From the NCBI RefSeq assembly GCF_000725625.1, contig NZ_JOHS01000084.1, positions 1 to 18,743 of the forward strand: DNA of 18,743 bases. Reading direction: 5' to 3'. The translations under genes were made by a program, and so were the position numbers. Shown here piece after piece: positions 8,148 through 16,379 of the stretch (the first letter of the stretch is position 1; every line of letters starts with the position of its first letter). This DNA comes from Streptomyces sp. NRRL F-6676 (lineage in GTDB: Bacteria; Actinomycetota; Actinomycetes; Streptomycetales; Streptomycetaceae). The notes beneath the pieces were generated by a model that was not told the origin of the DNA, searched no databases, and worked only from the letters and a program-made list of their open reading frames with translations.

Positions 8148-8324
8148 TCAGAACTGCCGCAGAAACGCCCGCCAGCTCTCACGCGAGACGGCGAGCAGGG
8201 GGCTGTCCTCGCGCTTGCTGTCGCGAACGGCGCGACCACCGGTGGTTGTACCGGCGACCTCGACGCAGGCGTTCTCCTGCCCCGAGTACGACGACTTCCG
8301 GAAGGGGCTTATGACGTCGGTCAC
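8148..8324 (-). CDS. DUF397-domain small protein
   Basis: 58 aa, the whole being a DUF397 domain: PFRKSSYSGQENACVEVA (about 7-24) followed by GGRAVRDSKRED and a terminal RESWRAFL. The usual WRKSSYS is FRKSSYS here. DUF397 proteins (BldB/AbaA-OrfD/WhiJ-associated type) are almost always encoded beside XRE-DUF5753 regulators in actinomycetes and have been treated as partners, including as the toxin-like member of Scr1-type pairs. The GTG start overlaps the stop of the upstream regulator gene by 4 nt (GTGA), so translation is coupled. It is the last gene of the minus-strand unit. Confidence 0.88.
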   Translation of the reverse strand: MTDVISPFRKSSYSGQENACVEVAGTTTGGRAVRDSKREDSPLLAVSRESWRAFLRQF

Positions 8325-8893
8325 GGTGCGTCTTCCTCCAAGCTCCGCAGTGCGCCTCGGATAAGCCGCACACTCGCCTCGGGTGCCAGTGCCGACGATC
8401 GTAGTAGGTCGTAAACCGGCTCCCAGAGGATGGCGGTGTACGACGCCCCGCCCTCCTCGATCTTGGCCTGCCGCCCTTCCCGCACCTTGACCAACTGGGC
8501 GACTACGTCGGGAGTGACGTAGTCGGGCCATGCCGCACTCACCGCCTCCGCATAGGCCGGAGTCTGCAAAAGCCCCGGAACCAACACCGGCTGCCACTCC
8601 CGGATGTACGTCGCGTCGTCCTCCCGGGCGATGTGATCGACGTAGTCCGGGCGCAGGTGGGCCGCGTGTTCCAGCCACCAGCCGCGATTCTTGGAGTGTT
8701 TGGCCAGCTCCTCCAGCTTGGCGCGTACGTCCGGGTTCTTCACGCCGTACGCGTCCAGCAACAGCCGTACCTCGATGACGCGCGCGGTGACGTGCCCGCT
8801 CTCGACGCGGCTGATCCGGGCCTGGCTCGCCGCGATGATCTCGGCGGCCTGCGGCTGGTCGAGCCCGGCCGCCTGGCGGTACTGCCTGAGCAC
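8321..8893 (-). CDS. XRE-DUF5753 regulator, shortened (internal deletion, doubtful start)
   Basis: 190 aa from the first usable GTG. It keeps an HTH (LRQYRQAAGLDQPQAAEIIAASQARISRVESG, about 2-33) and the start of DUF5753 (WQPVLVPGLLQTPAYAEAV, 100-118). After SYTAILWEP (151-159) it runs straight into VYDLLRSSALAPEASVRLI, which matches the C-terminal helices of the family. Compared with the intact paralogue at 9023-9871, about 70-75 residues of the middle of DUF5753 are missing. In-frame sequence upstream of 8893 encodes PTVRSRRLGT, the normal N-terminus of this family. However, no ATG, GTG, TTG or CTG lies in that frame before a TGA near 9023. It may be a decayed regulator or a derived short form. 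It is translationally coupled to DUF397. Confidence 0.75.
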   Translation of the reverse strand: MLRQYRQAAGLDQPQAAEIIAASQARISRVESGHVTARVIEVRLLLDAYGVKNPDVRAKLEELAKHSKNRGWWLEHAAHLRPDYVDHIAREDDATYIREWQPVLVPGLLQTPAYAEAVSAAWPDYVTPDVVAQLVKVREGRQAKIEEGGASYTAILWEPVYDLLRSSALAPEASVRLIRGALRSLEEDAP

Positions 8894-9022
8894 GGTTCCA
8901 AGTCGCCTGCTGCGTACGGTCGGACGTCCACCTGCGGGCGGCCTGCTGGCGAACCCCGGACGCCGCCCTGCCGCTCCCCCGCACGACGGAAGACGCCGAG
9001 GACGTGGTCCGGCCCTACGTCC

Positions 9023-9871
9023 TCAGACCCTGATACTTCGGCGTACCTGCGCGATCACCTGCTGAGCCTCGGCTCCATAGACGGCCGACTCCGCGAAGGT
9101 GTCCCAGACGCGACGGTAGAGAGTGATCGTTTCGGCGTCGTCCAGCCACAGCTCGGCGTGCCAGTCCTCAGCGGTGACCAGGCGCTCGTCGAGCATGCAG
9201 AAGGAGTTGCCCAACGGCAGCCGCAGCGCGGCGTCCAGCGGCAGGATTCCCATGCGCACGGTGTCCATGCCGATCACCCCGAGTAGGCGGTCGAGTTGGG
9301 CCGCCAGTACTTCCGAAGGGCAGACCCGGAGCCACAGCACGCTCTCATGCATGAGCAAGTTCAGTCGCTTGCCCGGCCGGTAGAGCCACTCCTGCCGTTT
9401 CATGCGGGCCCGTACCGCGTTTTCCGTGTCCCGTGGCGCATTCTGGAGCGCCGCGTGGTACTCGAAGACATACCGGGCATAGTCGGCCGTCTGGAGCATC
9501 CCGCTGATGGCGGCATTGCTCAATGCGTGCATCGTATGGGCGTTGGAAACAAGAGTGTTCCAGGTCTCCTGGACGGGGCCGTGCCCAGCCGCGAGCTGGC
9601 GTCGCCAGGAGCGGATGTGGCTTTCGAACCCTCTCAGCCGTGCCCGTAGCTCGCCGAAGGCGGCAGGTTGTCCGGTGGCTTCCGCCCAGGCCCGCAAGTC
9701 GTCGTCCGTGGGCGTCTGGCGGCCGTTCTCCAACTTGCTGATCTTCGACTGCTGCCAGCCCAGCCGCTGAGCCAGTTGGACGCCGGTGAGCCGGCCACCA
9801 GAACTCTCGACACGCAACTCCCTCAGTCTGCGACCAAGTTCCTCACGTGCTCTCTGATAGTCCGTGCTCAC
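9023..9871 (-). CDS. XRE-family regulator with DUF5753 (Scr1-type antitoxin-like)
   Basis: 282 aa, full length for the family. HTH at about residues 8-65: LGRRLRELR, LTGVQLAQRLGWQQSKISKLENGRQTPTDDDL. The middle and C-terminal part is DUF5753: AISGMLQTADYARYVF, VRARMKRQEWLYRP, LLMHESVLWLRV, VRMGILPLDA, and the end helices YRRVWDTFAESAVYGAEAQQVI. These proteins bind DNA and pair with DUF397 or DUF6879-type partners. The GTG start lies 18 nt after the DUF6879 gene stop, so the two form an operon. The 129 nt from its stop to the next regulator's GTG (8894-9022) contain the N-terminal coding remnant of that gene and no other feature. Confidence 0.92.
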   Translation of the reverse strand: MSTDYQRAREELGRRLRELRVESSGGRLTGVQLAQRLGWQQSKISKLENGRQTPTDDDLRAWAEATGQPAAFGELRARLRGFESHIRSWRRQLAAGHGPVQETWNTLVSNAHTMHALSNAAISGMLQTADYARYVFEYHAALQNAPRDTENAVRARMKRQEWLYRPGKRLNLLMHESVLWLRVCPSEVLAAQLDRLLGVIGMDTVRMGILPLDAALRLPLGNSFCMLDERLVTAEDWHAELWLDDAETITLYRRVWDTFAESAVYGAEAQQVIAQVRRSIRV

Positions 9872-9889
9872 CGGTATCCGCTCGTACTC

Positions 9890-10657
9890 CTACGCGCCGC
9901 TGTCCATCTCCGCCGTGAACTGCTTCCACGGTACGGCGTGGTGCCAAGCAGCATCCCTGATCACGGAGCAGCGCACCACTTCCGCCGGCTCCGTGATCAG
10001 GTCCACGTGCGTGAGCTGATCGTCGTCGTCGAACCGCAGGAGCGCGATGAGGCGGCTGTCGAACAGCCAGAAGTCCTCGGCGGGCAGCCGGAGCCGGTCC
10101 GCGTCGGCACGCCACATGTTGCGGATGTCCTCACCGGTAGCGATGTTCCACCGGGCGCCGTCAAGGAGGTAACGCTGACCGGTGGTGGCGGGGCGGTCCA
10201 CAAGGCGCACCCTCTCGACCCGCTTCCCCTGCGAGGTCTGCGCACGGATCGTGTCGCGGAACTCCTTGGCCGGCGAGCCTTCCGGCCAGTCCTCGACGAC
10301 TTTCCCCGTCTCGATGAAACGCTCCCAGCGATCGCTGGCCTCATCGCTCGCGTACCGGCGTCGCGTCTCCAACCGCCACGCGGTGTGCTCGAACGTGCCG
10401 AACAGACCGCCGAACTCATCCAGACTGATCGTGCGCACTTTCCTCGTCCGCTCCTTCGGGGTCCAGTCGACCAGCAGATCCCGCGGCACCACGATCGCGA
10501 CTTCCCCCTCCGAGAAGTGCTGGAGCTGTTCGACATCCTGCGGATCGGTGAGCGGAGGACCGTGAACGATCACCTCTCCACTGTCCAAGTCCTCGTGCAG
10601 AGAGGGACATCCACCGACATCACTCCCCGTCCCGTTGAACCGTAACCTGCGCGCCAC
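9890..10657 (-). CDS. DUF6879 protein with extra N-terminal domain
   Basis: 255 aa in two parts. Residues 1-68 (MARRLRFNGTGSDVGGCPSL, then GEVIVHGPPLTDPQDV and VAIVVPRDLLVDW) form a small conserved domain of unknown role. Residues about 75-250 are DUF6879: FGGLFGTFEHTAWRLETRRRY, FRDTIRAQTSQGKRVERVRLV, NIATGEDIRN, EDFWLFDSRLIALLRFD and RDAAWHHAVPW. DUF6879 genes are regularly found next to XRE-DUF5753 genes in Streptomyces and take the place of, or accompany, DUF397. No enzymatic motif is visible and no membrane segment is present. Start GTG 10657 has AGGGGG (10672-10667) at 9 nt. It is first in the minus-strand unit and divergent from 10853. Confidence 0.85.
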   Translation of the reverse strand: MARRLRFNGTGSDVGGCPSLHEDLDSGEVIVHGPPLTDPQDVEQLQHFSEGEVAIVVPRDLLVDWTPKERTRKVRTISLDEFGGLFGTFEHTAWRLETRRRYASDEASDRWERFIETGKVVEDWPEGSPAKEFRDTIRAQTSQGKRVERVRLVDRPATTGQRYLLDGARWNIATGEDIRNMWRADADRLRLPAEDFWLFDSRLIALLRFDDDDQLTHVDLITEPAEVVRCSVIRDAAWHHAVPWKQFTAEMDSGA

Positions 10658-10692
10658 GTGCGTTCGCCCCCTGCGTCAGATGATGTTGCCGC

Positions 10693-10765
10693 ACTCACCA
10701 TGGCGCGGTGACCATGTGTGAATGTCCATGCATGGCGAGTGACGTCGTGAGAATAAACGAGAATA
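10693..10765. promoter_or_regulatory. Divergent control region of the XRE/DUF397 island
   Basis: The 195-nt gap between divergent starts holds an unusually A/T-containing patch. It includes GAGAATA repeated at 10749-10755 and 10759-10765 (10-nt period), the palindrome CCATGCATGG (10726-10735), and TCACC...GGTGA arms (10695-10699, 10707-10711). These are candidate operator and promoter elements for both directions. Which protein binds which site cannot be read from sequence. Confidence 0.4.
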
Positions 10766-10852
10766 TTGGCCCCGGACGCGCCGCTCGCCCGCCTACCTTC
10801 GTCACCCGGAGCACTCGCTCCGCCACAATCAGGCGCGACGGAAAGGCACCCC

Positions 10853-11077
10853 ATGCTGAACGGAAACGACCTCTACGCCCTCGACATCACCTCCGCCTCC
10901 TTCGTGCAGGCCTGCGGAGGTCCCTGCACCGAGGGGTGTCTGACCCTGGCCCGGATCGGCGCGGACGCCTGGGCCGTCGGTGACAGCAAGCGGCCCGACA
11001 AGGAGCCGCTGCGGTTCACCACGGAGGAACTGAGCGTGGCCGGGATCGACCCGGCGCGGTTCGGTCTGGCCCTCTGA
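10853..11077 (+). CDS. Small DUF397-like protein
   Basis: 74 aa. The order of features follows DUF397: an aromatic/Ser segment (ITSASFVQACGG), a central Cys-containing strand (CTEGCLTLARIGADAWAV), then GDSKRPDKEPLRFTTEEL, which parallels the VRDSKxPxxxxLxFT signature. It is more divergent than the 8148-8324 protein and has three Cys (residues 21, 25, 29), CGGPCTEGC. Start ATG 10853 has GGAAAGG (10840-10846) at 6 nt. It is divergent from the DUF6879/XRE operon and followed 77 nt later by a hypothetical gene on the same strand. Assignment to DUF397 is by eye, so the confidence concerns the gene more than the family. Confidence 0.72.
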   Translation: MLNGNDLYALDITSASFVQACGGPCTEGCLTLARIGADAWAVGDSKRPDKEPLRFTTEELSVAGIDPARFGLAL

Positions 11078-11154
11078 ACGTCCTCCTCAGCCGGCCGGTT
11101 CCAGCGGCCCACGGCCACGCCGGAACCGGCCACCCATGCCCCAAGGGACGCCCC

Positions 11155-11694
11155 ATGCACCACCACGGCTATCTCTGGACCGGCCCCAAGGCGCGCTTCG
11201 ATCAGGAGGCGTTGCGGCGGCCACCGCATCCGGAGCAGCCGCCCGCCGGCGGTCGGCCGGAGTTGGTGCAGCGGTACCGGGAGGTCGCCGCCGAGTTCCC
11301 GGTGTCCGATCTGCCCCCGCTGGAGACGGCGTACTGGCTGCTCAAGCCAGGGTCACTGGTGCGGGGGACCTGGGCGGAGCCCAAGGACGCGGCGGTCTGG
11401 CTCGGGGAGCGGCTGGCCGCGTACGCGCCCCGGTTCGCGCACGAGGCCCAGCGGAACACCGGACGCCTGGCCCGCCTCGTCGACGCGGCCGCCGAGCGGC
11501 TCGCCTGGGGCGGGGACCTGTCGTACGGGTTCTATCTGGAGCGGCCCTCGTACCTCTCCCTCGCCCTCGTGACGTGCTCCCCCAACCGCACGGGTCCGGG
11601 GCTCCCGTGCCCGGACGGTACGGCGGCCGGACGAGGCGGGGACCGTGAACCGTTCCCGTCCGTCGCAGCCGCCGCTGCCGACCACGCGGGGTGA
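11155..11694 (+). CDS. Hypothetical protein, island-associated
   Basis: 179 aa; family not recognised. It starts MHHHGYLWTGPKARFD. A helical middle (ELVQRYREVAAEFP; AVWLGERLAAYAPRFAHEAQR; LARLVDAAAERLAWGG) is followed by a strand-like segment (DLSYGFYLERPSYLSLALVTCSPN) and a low-complexity Gly/Ala tail. There is no signal peptide or membrane segment, so it is probably cytoplasmic. AAGGGA (11143-11148) gives a good SD at 6 nt. It is probably cotranscribed with the DUF397-like gene upstream. Its stop is only 4 nt from the stop of the convergent exported-protein gene. GC-rich codon use is normal for a real gene. Confidence 0.75.
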   Translation: MHHHGYLWTGPKARFDQEALRRPPHPEQPPAGGRPELVQRYREVAAEFPVSDLPPLETAYWLLKPGSLVRGTWAEPKDAAVWLGERLAAYAPRFAHEAQRNTGRLARLVDAAAERLAWGGDLSYGFYLERPSYLSLALVTCSPNRTGPGLPCPDGTAAGRGGDREPFPSVAAAAADHAG

Positions 11695-11698
11695 CGCG

Positions 11699-12166
11699 TC
11701 AGAAGACGAACGGCCCCGGGCTCTGCGCCGAGACGGCCACGCAGTGCACGGTGAGCGTCCCGTACGTGCTGGTGAGCGACTTGAACTGCACGGGCTCGCC
11801 CGGGGTGACGGTGCCCGTCACCGGGCCGGAGGCGTAGGGCTGGCCGAGCAGCGTCCAGGCCGGGTTGGACTGTCCGGCGAGGGTGACCTCCTTGCCGTTC
11901 GCGGTGGACAGCGTCAGCGTCGTCCGGAGCGAGTCGGCCGGGATGGAGTGGGACGCCCACACCACGGGGGTCGTGAACGTGACGGTCGCCCTCCCGCCGG
12001 TTCCCTGGGCCCCGAGCGTGGCCTTGCCCGTGCCCCAGTCACCGCAGTTCACCTGGACGGTCGCGGTGGTGGGAGCCGCCGCCGAGGCCGGGGGTGCCAT
12101 CGCCAGTGCGCCCATCGCCAGAGCCGCCATACCTGCCGTGCCGCTTACAAGGGTGCCGATTTTCAT
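11699..12166 (-). CDS. Small secreted protein, unknown function
   Basis: 155 aa. A clear Sec signal peptide (MKIGTLVSGTAGMAALAMGALAM, cleavage after APPASAA at about residue 29-30) leads to a mature domain of about 125 aa rich in Thr, Ser and Val. It has two Cys (in VNCGDWG near residue 40 and LTVHCVAV near 143) likely forming a disulfide, and alternating strands (ATVTFTTPVVWASH; RTTLTLSTANGKEVTLAG; GTVTPGEPVQFKSLTSTYGTLTV). This suggests a small extracellular beta-sandwich. Start: ATG 12166 with GGAAAGG (12181-12175) at 8 nt; the open frame extends upstream, but with non-coding character. Family not recognised. It is next to the cellulase gene, on the same strand but behind a terminator. Confidence 0.83.
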   Translation of the reverse strand: MKIGTLVSGTAGMAALAMGALAMAPPASAAAPTTATVQVNCGDWGTGKATLGAQGTGGRATVTFTTPVVWASHSIPADSLRTTLTLSTANGKEVTLAGQSNPAWTLLGQPYASGPVTGTVTPGEPVQFKSLTSTYGTLTVHCVAVSAQSPGPFVF

Positions 12167-12354
12167 GCAGCATGCCTTTCCGTAGTCAGCAAGCCGACGG
12201 CCGGCGGGCCGGGGCGAGGAGCAGTCAAGTAGTGATTGACAGTTGAAGTATGTGGTCGCGGGGAGAGGGCCGCGAGGCCGCCTACGGGCACACTCGCTGC
12301 CCGTTCGGGCACTCGTGGACCACCGGTCCCGCATGCCTCCGCGTCCGGAGAAAG

Positions 12355-12380
12355 GGGGCGCCCGGAACTCCGGGCGCCCC
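12355..12380 (-). terminator. Terminator of cellulase gene
   Basis: A perfect 11-bp stem (12355-12365 with 12370-12380) and 4-nt loop lie 15 nt beyond the cellulase stop. On the minus strand it is followed by CTTTCTCC, a short pyrimidine/T tract. The remainder of 12182-12354 holds the promoter area of the small secreted protein, including TTGACT at 12228-12223 without a convincing -10, and no gene. Confidence 0.8.
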
Positions 12381-12395
12381 GCCCGCCCCCAGCTC

Positions 12396-14078
<1,683 letters not shown>

Positions 14079-15077
14079 TCACCGCCGCCGGCGCAGCCTC
14101 CGCAGCCCGAGGAAGCCGGCCGCCAGGACGATCACCGCGCCCGCGCCGACCTTCAGGTTCCCCCCGCTCACCGGCCTGTCGTCGTCCCCCGACGCCTTCC
14201 CGCTCCCGCCGCCGGACGATCCCGACGACGAGGACGAGGACCCCTGCCCCGGCGCGTCCTCCGCCTTGACCGGACTGTCCTTGCCCTCCGAGCCGTACAT
14301 CAGCTTCGTCCCGTCGGCGCTGTACGTGACCGACTCGCCCTGGCCCTGGAGCGGCACGTTCAGCCGGCCCGCGCGCTTGATCCTGCCGCCGCCCTCCCAG
14401 TCGTAGAGGACGCCGCCGAAGTAGCCGCGCACGGCGAGCTGTGTGCCGTCCGGGGAGAGGGCCGCGTCGGTGGCCCACAGGTCGACGGCCGCGACCGGCT
14501 TGAAGACGTTGCTCCCGGAGGTCGACAACCGCTCCGGGCCCTCGTACAGATGGCCGCCGTCCTCCTTCTTGTCGACGAGATAGACGCGCCCGGTCTTCGG
14601 GTCCACCACCATCGACTCGGCGTCCCGCGCGCCGTCGGAGTACTTCACGACGTACTGCGTGGCCCGCACGGTCTGGTCCACGAGCTTCTTCGGCTCGGGC
14701 AGCTTGTAGATCCAGACGTACGGCCAGCTGCCGCCGAGGTTGTCGCCGATGTCGCCGACGTAGATCTGGTCGTCGGGGCCGATCGAGACGGCCTCGACGT
14801 CGCGCGGGCTGCCGATGCCGCTGAGGGTGATCCGGGCGAGGGTCCTGCCGGTCGCGCTGTCGACGGCGTAGAGGTACGGGCCGTCGTCGCTGTCGTTGTG
14901 CGTCCAGTAGACGCCCTTGTGCTGGTGGGAGGCGGCGAGACCGCTGGACTCGGTGATGCGCGGGTCCTTGATCGTGAAGCTCGCGTCACCGTCCGAGGAC
15001 GGTGCCGCGGAGGCGGCGGGCGCGGCGAGGACACCCACGAGCAGGGCCCCGGCGAGGAGGGCGAACGGTCGGCGCAT
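14079..15077 (-). CDS. Exported beta-propeller-like protein with C-terminal membrane anchor
   Basis: 332 aa. Signal peptide (MRRPFALLAGALLVGVLAAPAASAA, about 1-25), then a propeller-like region to about 270 with repeated blade motifs (GLAASHQHKGVYWTHNDSDDGPYLYAVD; DQIYVGDIGDN; RVYLVDKKE; DAALSPDGTQLAVRGY; SVTYSADGTKLMYGSE). It resembles WD40/'esterase-like phytase' surface proteins. A Ser/Gly linker (about 270-296) is followed by a single hydrophobic segment (VGAGAVIVLAAGFLGL) and RRLRRRR. This looks like a cell-surface sorting tail, but no LPXTG is present, so plain membrane anchoring is more likely. Start ATG 15077 has no SD close by; a weak -10-like CAGGCT lies 7 nt upstream. Ligand or activity is unknown. 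Confidence 0.85.
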   Translation of the reverse strand: MRRPFALLAGALLVGVLAAPAASAAPSSDGDASFTIKDPRITESSGLAASHQHKGVYWTHNDSDDGPYLYAVDSATGRTLARITLSGIGSPRDVEAVSIGPDDQIYVGDIGDNLGGSWPYVWIYKLPEPKKLVDQTVRATQYVVKYSDGARDAESMVVDPKTGRVYLVDKKEDGGHLYEGPERLSTSGSNVFKPVAAVDLWATDAALSPDGTQLAVRGYFGGVLYDWEGGGRIKRAGRLNVPLQGQGESVTYSADGTKLMYGSEGKDSPVKAEDAPGQGSSSSSSGSSGGGSGKASGDDDRPVSGGNLKVGAGAVIVLAAGFLGLRRLRRRR

Positions 15078-15133
15078 GCGGCCAAGCCTGCCATCCCCTC
15101 CGGGGGTTCGGACGGGTGGGCGGCCCGTCTCCG

Positions 15134-15460
15134 ACCGGGCGGCACGGAGGGGCGGTCCCGTCTCCGGCCGGGCGGTACGGAGGGGGCGCGGAGGGACGGC
15201 CCCGTCTCCGCCCAGGCCACACGGAAGCGGCGCGGACGAGCAGTCCGCCTCCGCCCAGGCCACACGGAAGCGGCGCGGACGAGCGGCCCGTCTCCGCCCA
15301 GGCCACACGGAAGCGGCGCGGACGACCGGCCCCGTCTCCGCCCAGGCCACACGGAGGCGGCGCGGACGACCGGCCCCGTCTCCGCCCGGGCCACACGGAA
15401 GCGGCGCGGACGACCGGTCCGTCGGCGGTCGGACCGCACGGAGGCGGGGTGGACCGTCGC
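15134..15460. repeat. Tandem repeat array, 43-44-nt unit
   Basis: Five well-conserved units begin with CCC(A/G)GGCCACACGGA at 15211, 15254, 15297, 15341 and 15385 (lengths 43, 43, 44, 44, 44). Degenerate units precede at 15134-15166 (33 nt) and 15167-15210 (44 nt), and another follows at 15429 to about 15460. Each carries CACGGAAGCGGCGCGGACGA and GTCTCCGCC, whose ends can pair (GGCG.GGA.GAC against GTCTCCGCC) into an imperfect hairpin. Mixed 43/44 lengths shift the reading frame, so this is not a coding repeat despite long open frames on both strands. There are no unique spacers, so it is not CRISPR. It lies between divergent genes. No promoter was recognised in 15078-15559. Confidence 0.9.
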
Positions 15461-15559
15461 CGTCCCGGCGGCTCGGGGCCGGCCCCGGGTGGCCGGTCTC
15501 ACATCCCGCCGGGGCACCCGCCGTTCCGCGCGGCGGTCCCCGTCCGCCATCATGAGCGG

Positions 15560-16252
15560 ATGCTCAGGTTCATGCCCGTAGGCGACTCCATGACCATCGG
15601 CAGCGCGGGCGAACACACCTGGCGCTACCGGCTGTGGCAGCACCTGCGCGACACCTACGGCCGCCCCTTCGCGCTGGTCGGACCGCGCGAGACGCTGTAC
15701 GACAAGGCGCTGGAAGCCCCTGTGTCCTACGAGTACGCCGACCCCGACTTCCCCCGCGCCCACCTGGCCGGCTGGGGCGAGGGCTGGCAGCACCTGGCCC
15801 CGTTGATAGGGGACGCGGTGCGCGAGAGCCGGGCGGACGTGCTGCTCGTCTCCCTCGGCCTGATCGACCTGGGCTTCTACACCAACGCGGAGCAGACGGC
15901 GGAGAACGCGCGGCGGTTCGTGGCGGGGGCGCGGGAGGCCCGGCCCCGGGTGCGGATGGTGCTGCTGCCGGTGATACCCAACGTCCGCGCCACGACCGAC
16001 GCGCTGTTCGCGGCGGAGGTCAACCGCTTCAACGAACTGCTCGCGAAGGCGGTCGCCGATCTCGACGAACCCACCTCCCCGCTCCTCCTCGCCTCCGTCC
16101 CCGAGTCCTACGACATCGACCTCGACACCTACGACGGCACCCACCCCAACGCCTCCGGCGAGCACAAACTGGCGGCGGCCTTCGCGGGGGCGATGCATCA
16201 GGGGTGGGGGTGGGGCGGGGAGTACGACGAAGACGGGGAGTACGGGGAGTGA
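15560..16252 (+). CDS. SGNH/GDSL-type hydrolase
   Basis: 230 aa, cytoplasmic (no signal peptide). Block I is FMPVGDSMTIG with nucleophile Ser10, and block V is YDGTHPNASG with Asp192 and His195. FALVGP (about 37-42) fits block II. Block III, normally GxND, reads LGLIDLG (99-105): Gly100 and Asp103 are kept but the oxyanion Asn is Ile102. Activity as esterase/lipase or carbohydrate deacetylase is therefore plausible but unproven. The C-terminus is acidic and Gly-rich (WGWGGEYDEDGEYGE). Start: ATG 15560 follows a weak GAGCGG; the in-frame ATG at 15572 would also leave all motifs intact. The tandem repeat array lies directly upstream. Confidence 0.85.
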   Translation: MLRFMPVGDSMTIGSAGEHTWRYRLWQHLRDTYGRPFALVGPRETLYDKALEAPVSYEYADPDFPRAHLAGWGEGWQHLAPLIGDAVRESRADVLLVSLGLIDLGFYTNAEQTAENARRFVAGAREARPRVRMVLLPVIPNVRATTDALFAAEVNRFNELLAKAVADLDEPTSPLLLASVPESYDIDLDTYDGTHPNASGEHKLAAAFAGAMHQGWGWGGEYDEDGEYGE

Positions 16253-16379
16253 GCGGCCCCGGCCTGCTCGGTTCGCACTTTCGGGGGGCATATGTGGGCC
16301 CCTCGTTGCCCCGATTCCGTGCGTATCGTTGTACCGCGCGGCCGCCCTCGTCCGTGAGCGGCCGGGGAGGAACGCCACG

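Noticed and set aside
8148..8984. Reading from the GTG at 8984 as an upstream start for the shortened XRE gene
   Set aside because: It is in the DUF397 frame, not the regulator frame. It could join only by a frameshift, and the family-like N-terminal sequence lies in the other frame.
15134..15460. CRISPR array
   Set aside because: The units are contiguous with no unique spacers, and no cas genes are nearby.
16265..16335. Possible promoter for the Uma2 gene (TTGCCC near 16306 and TATCGT near 16324)
   Set aside because: The spacer is only 12 nt, too short for a sigma-70-type promoter, and no alternative pair was convincing.
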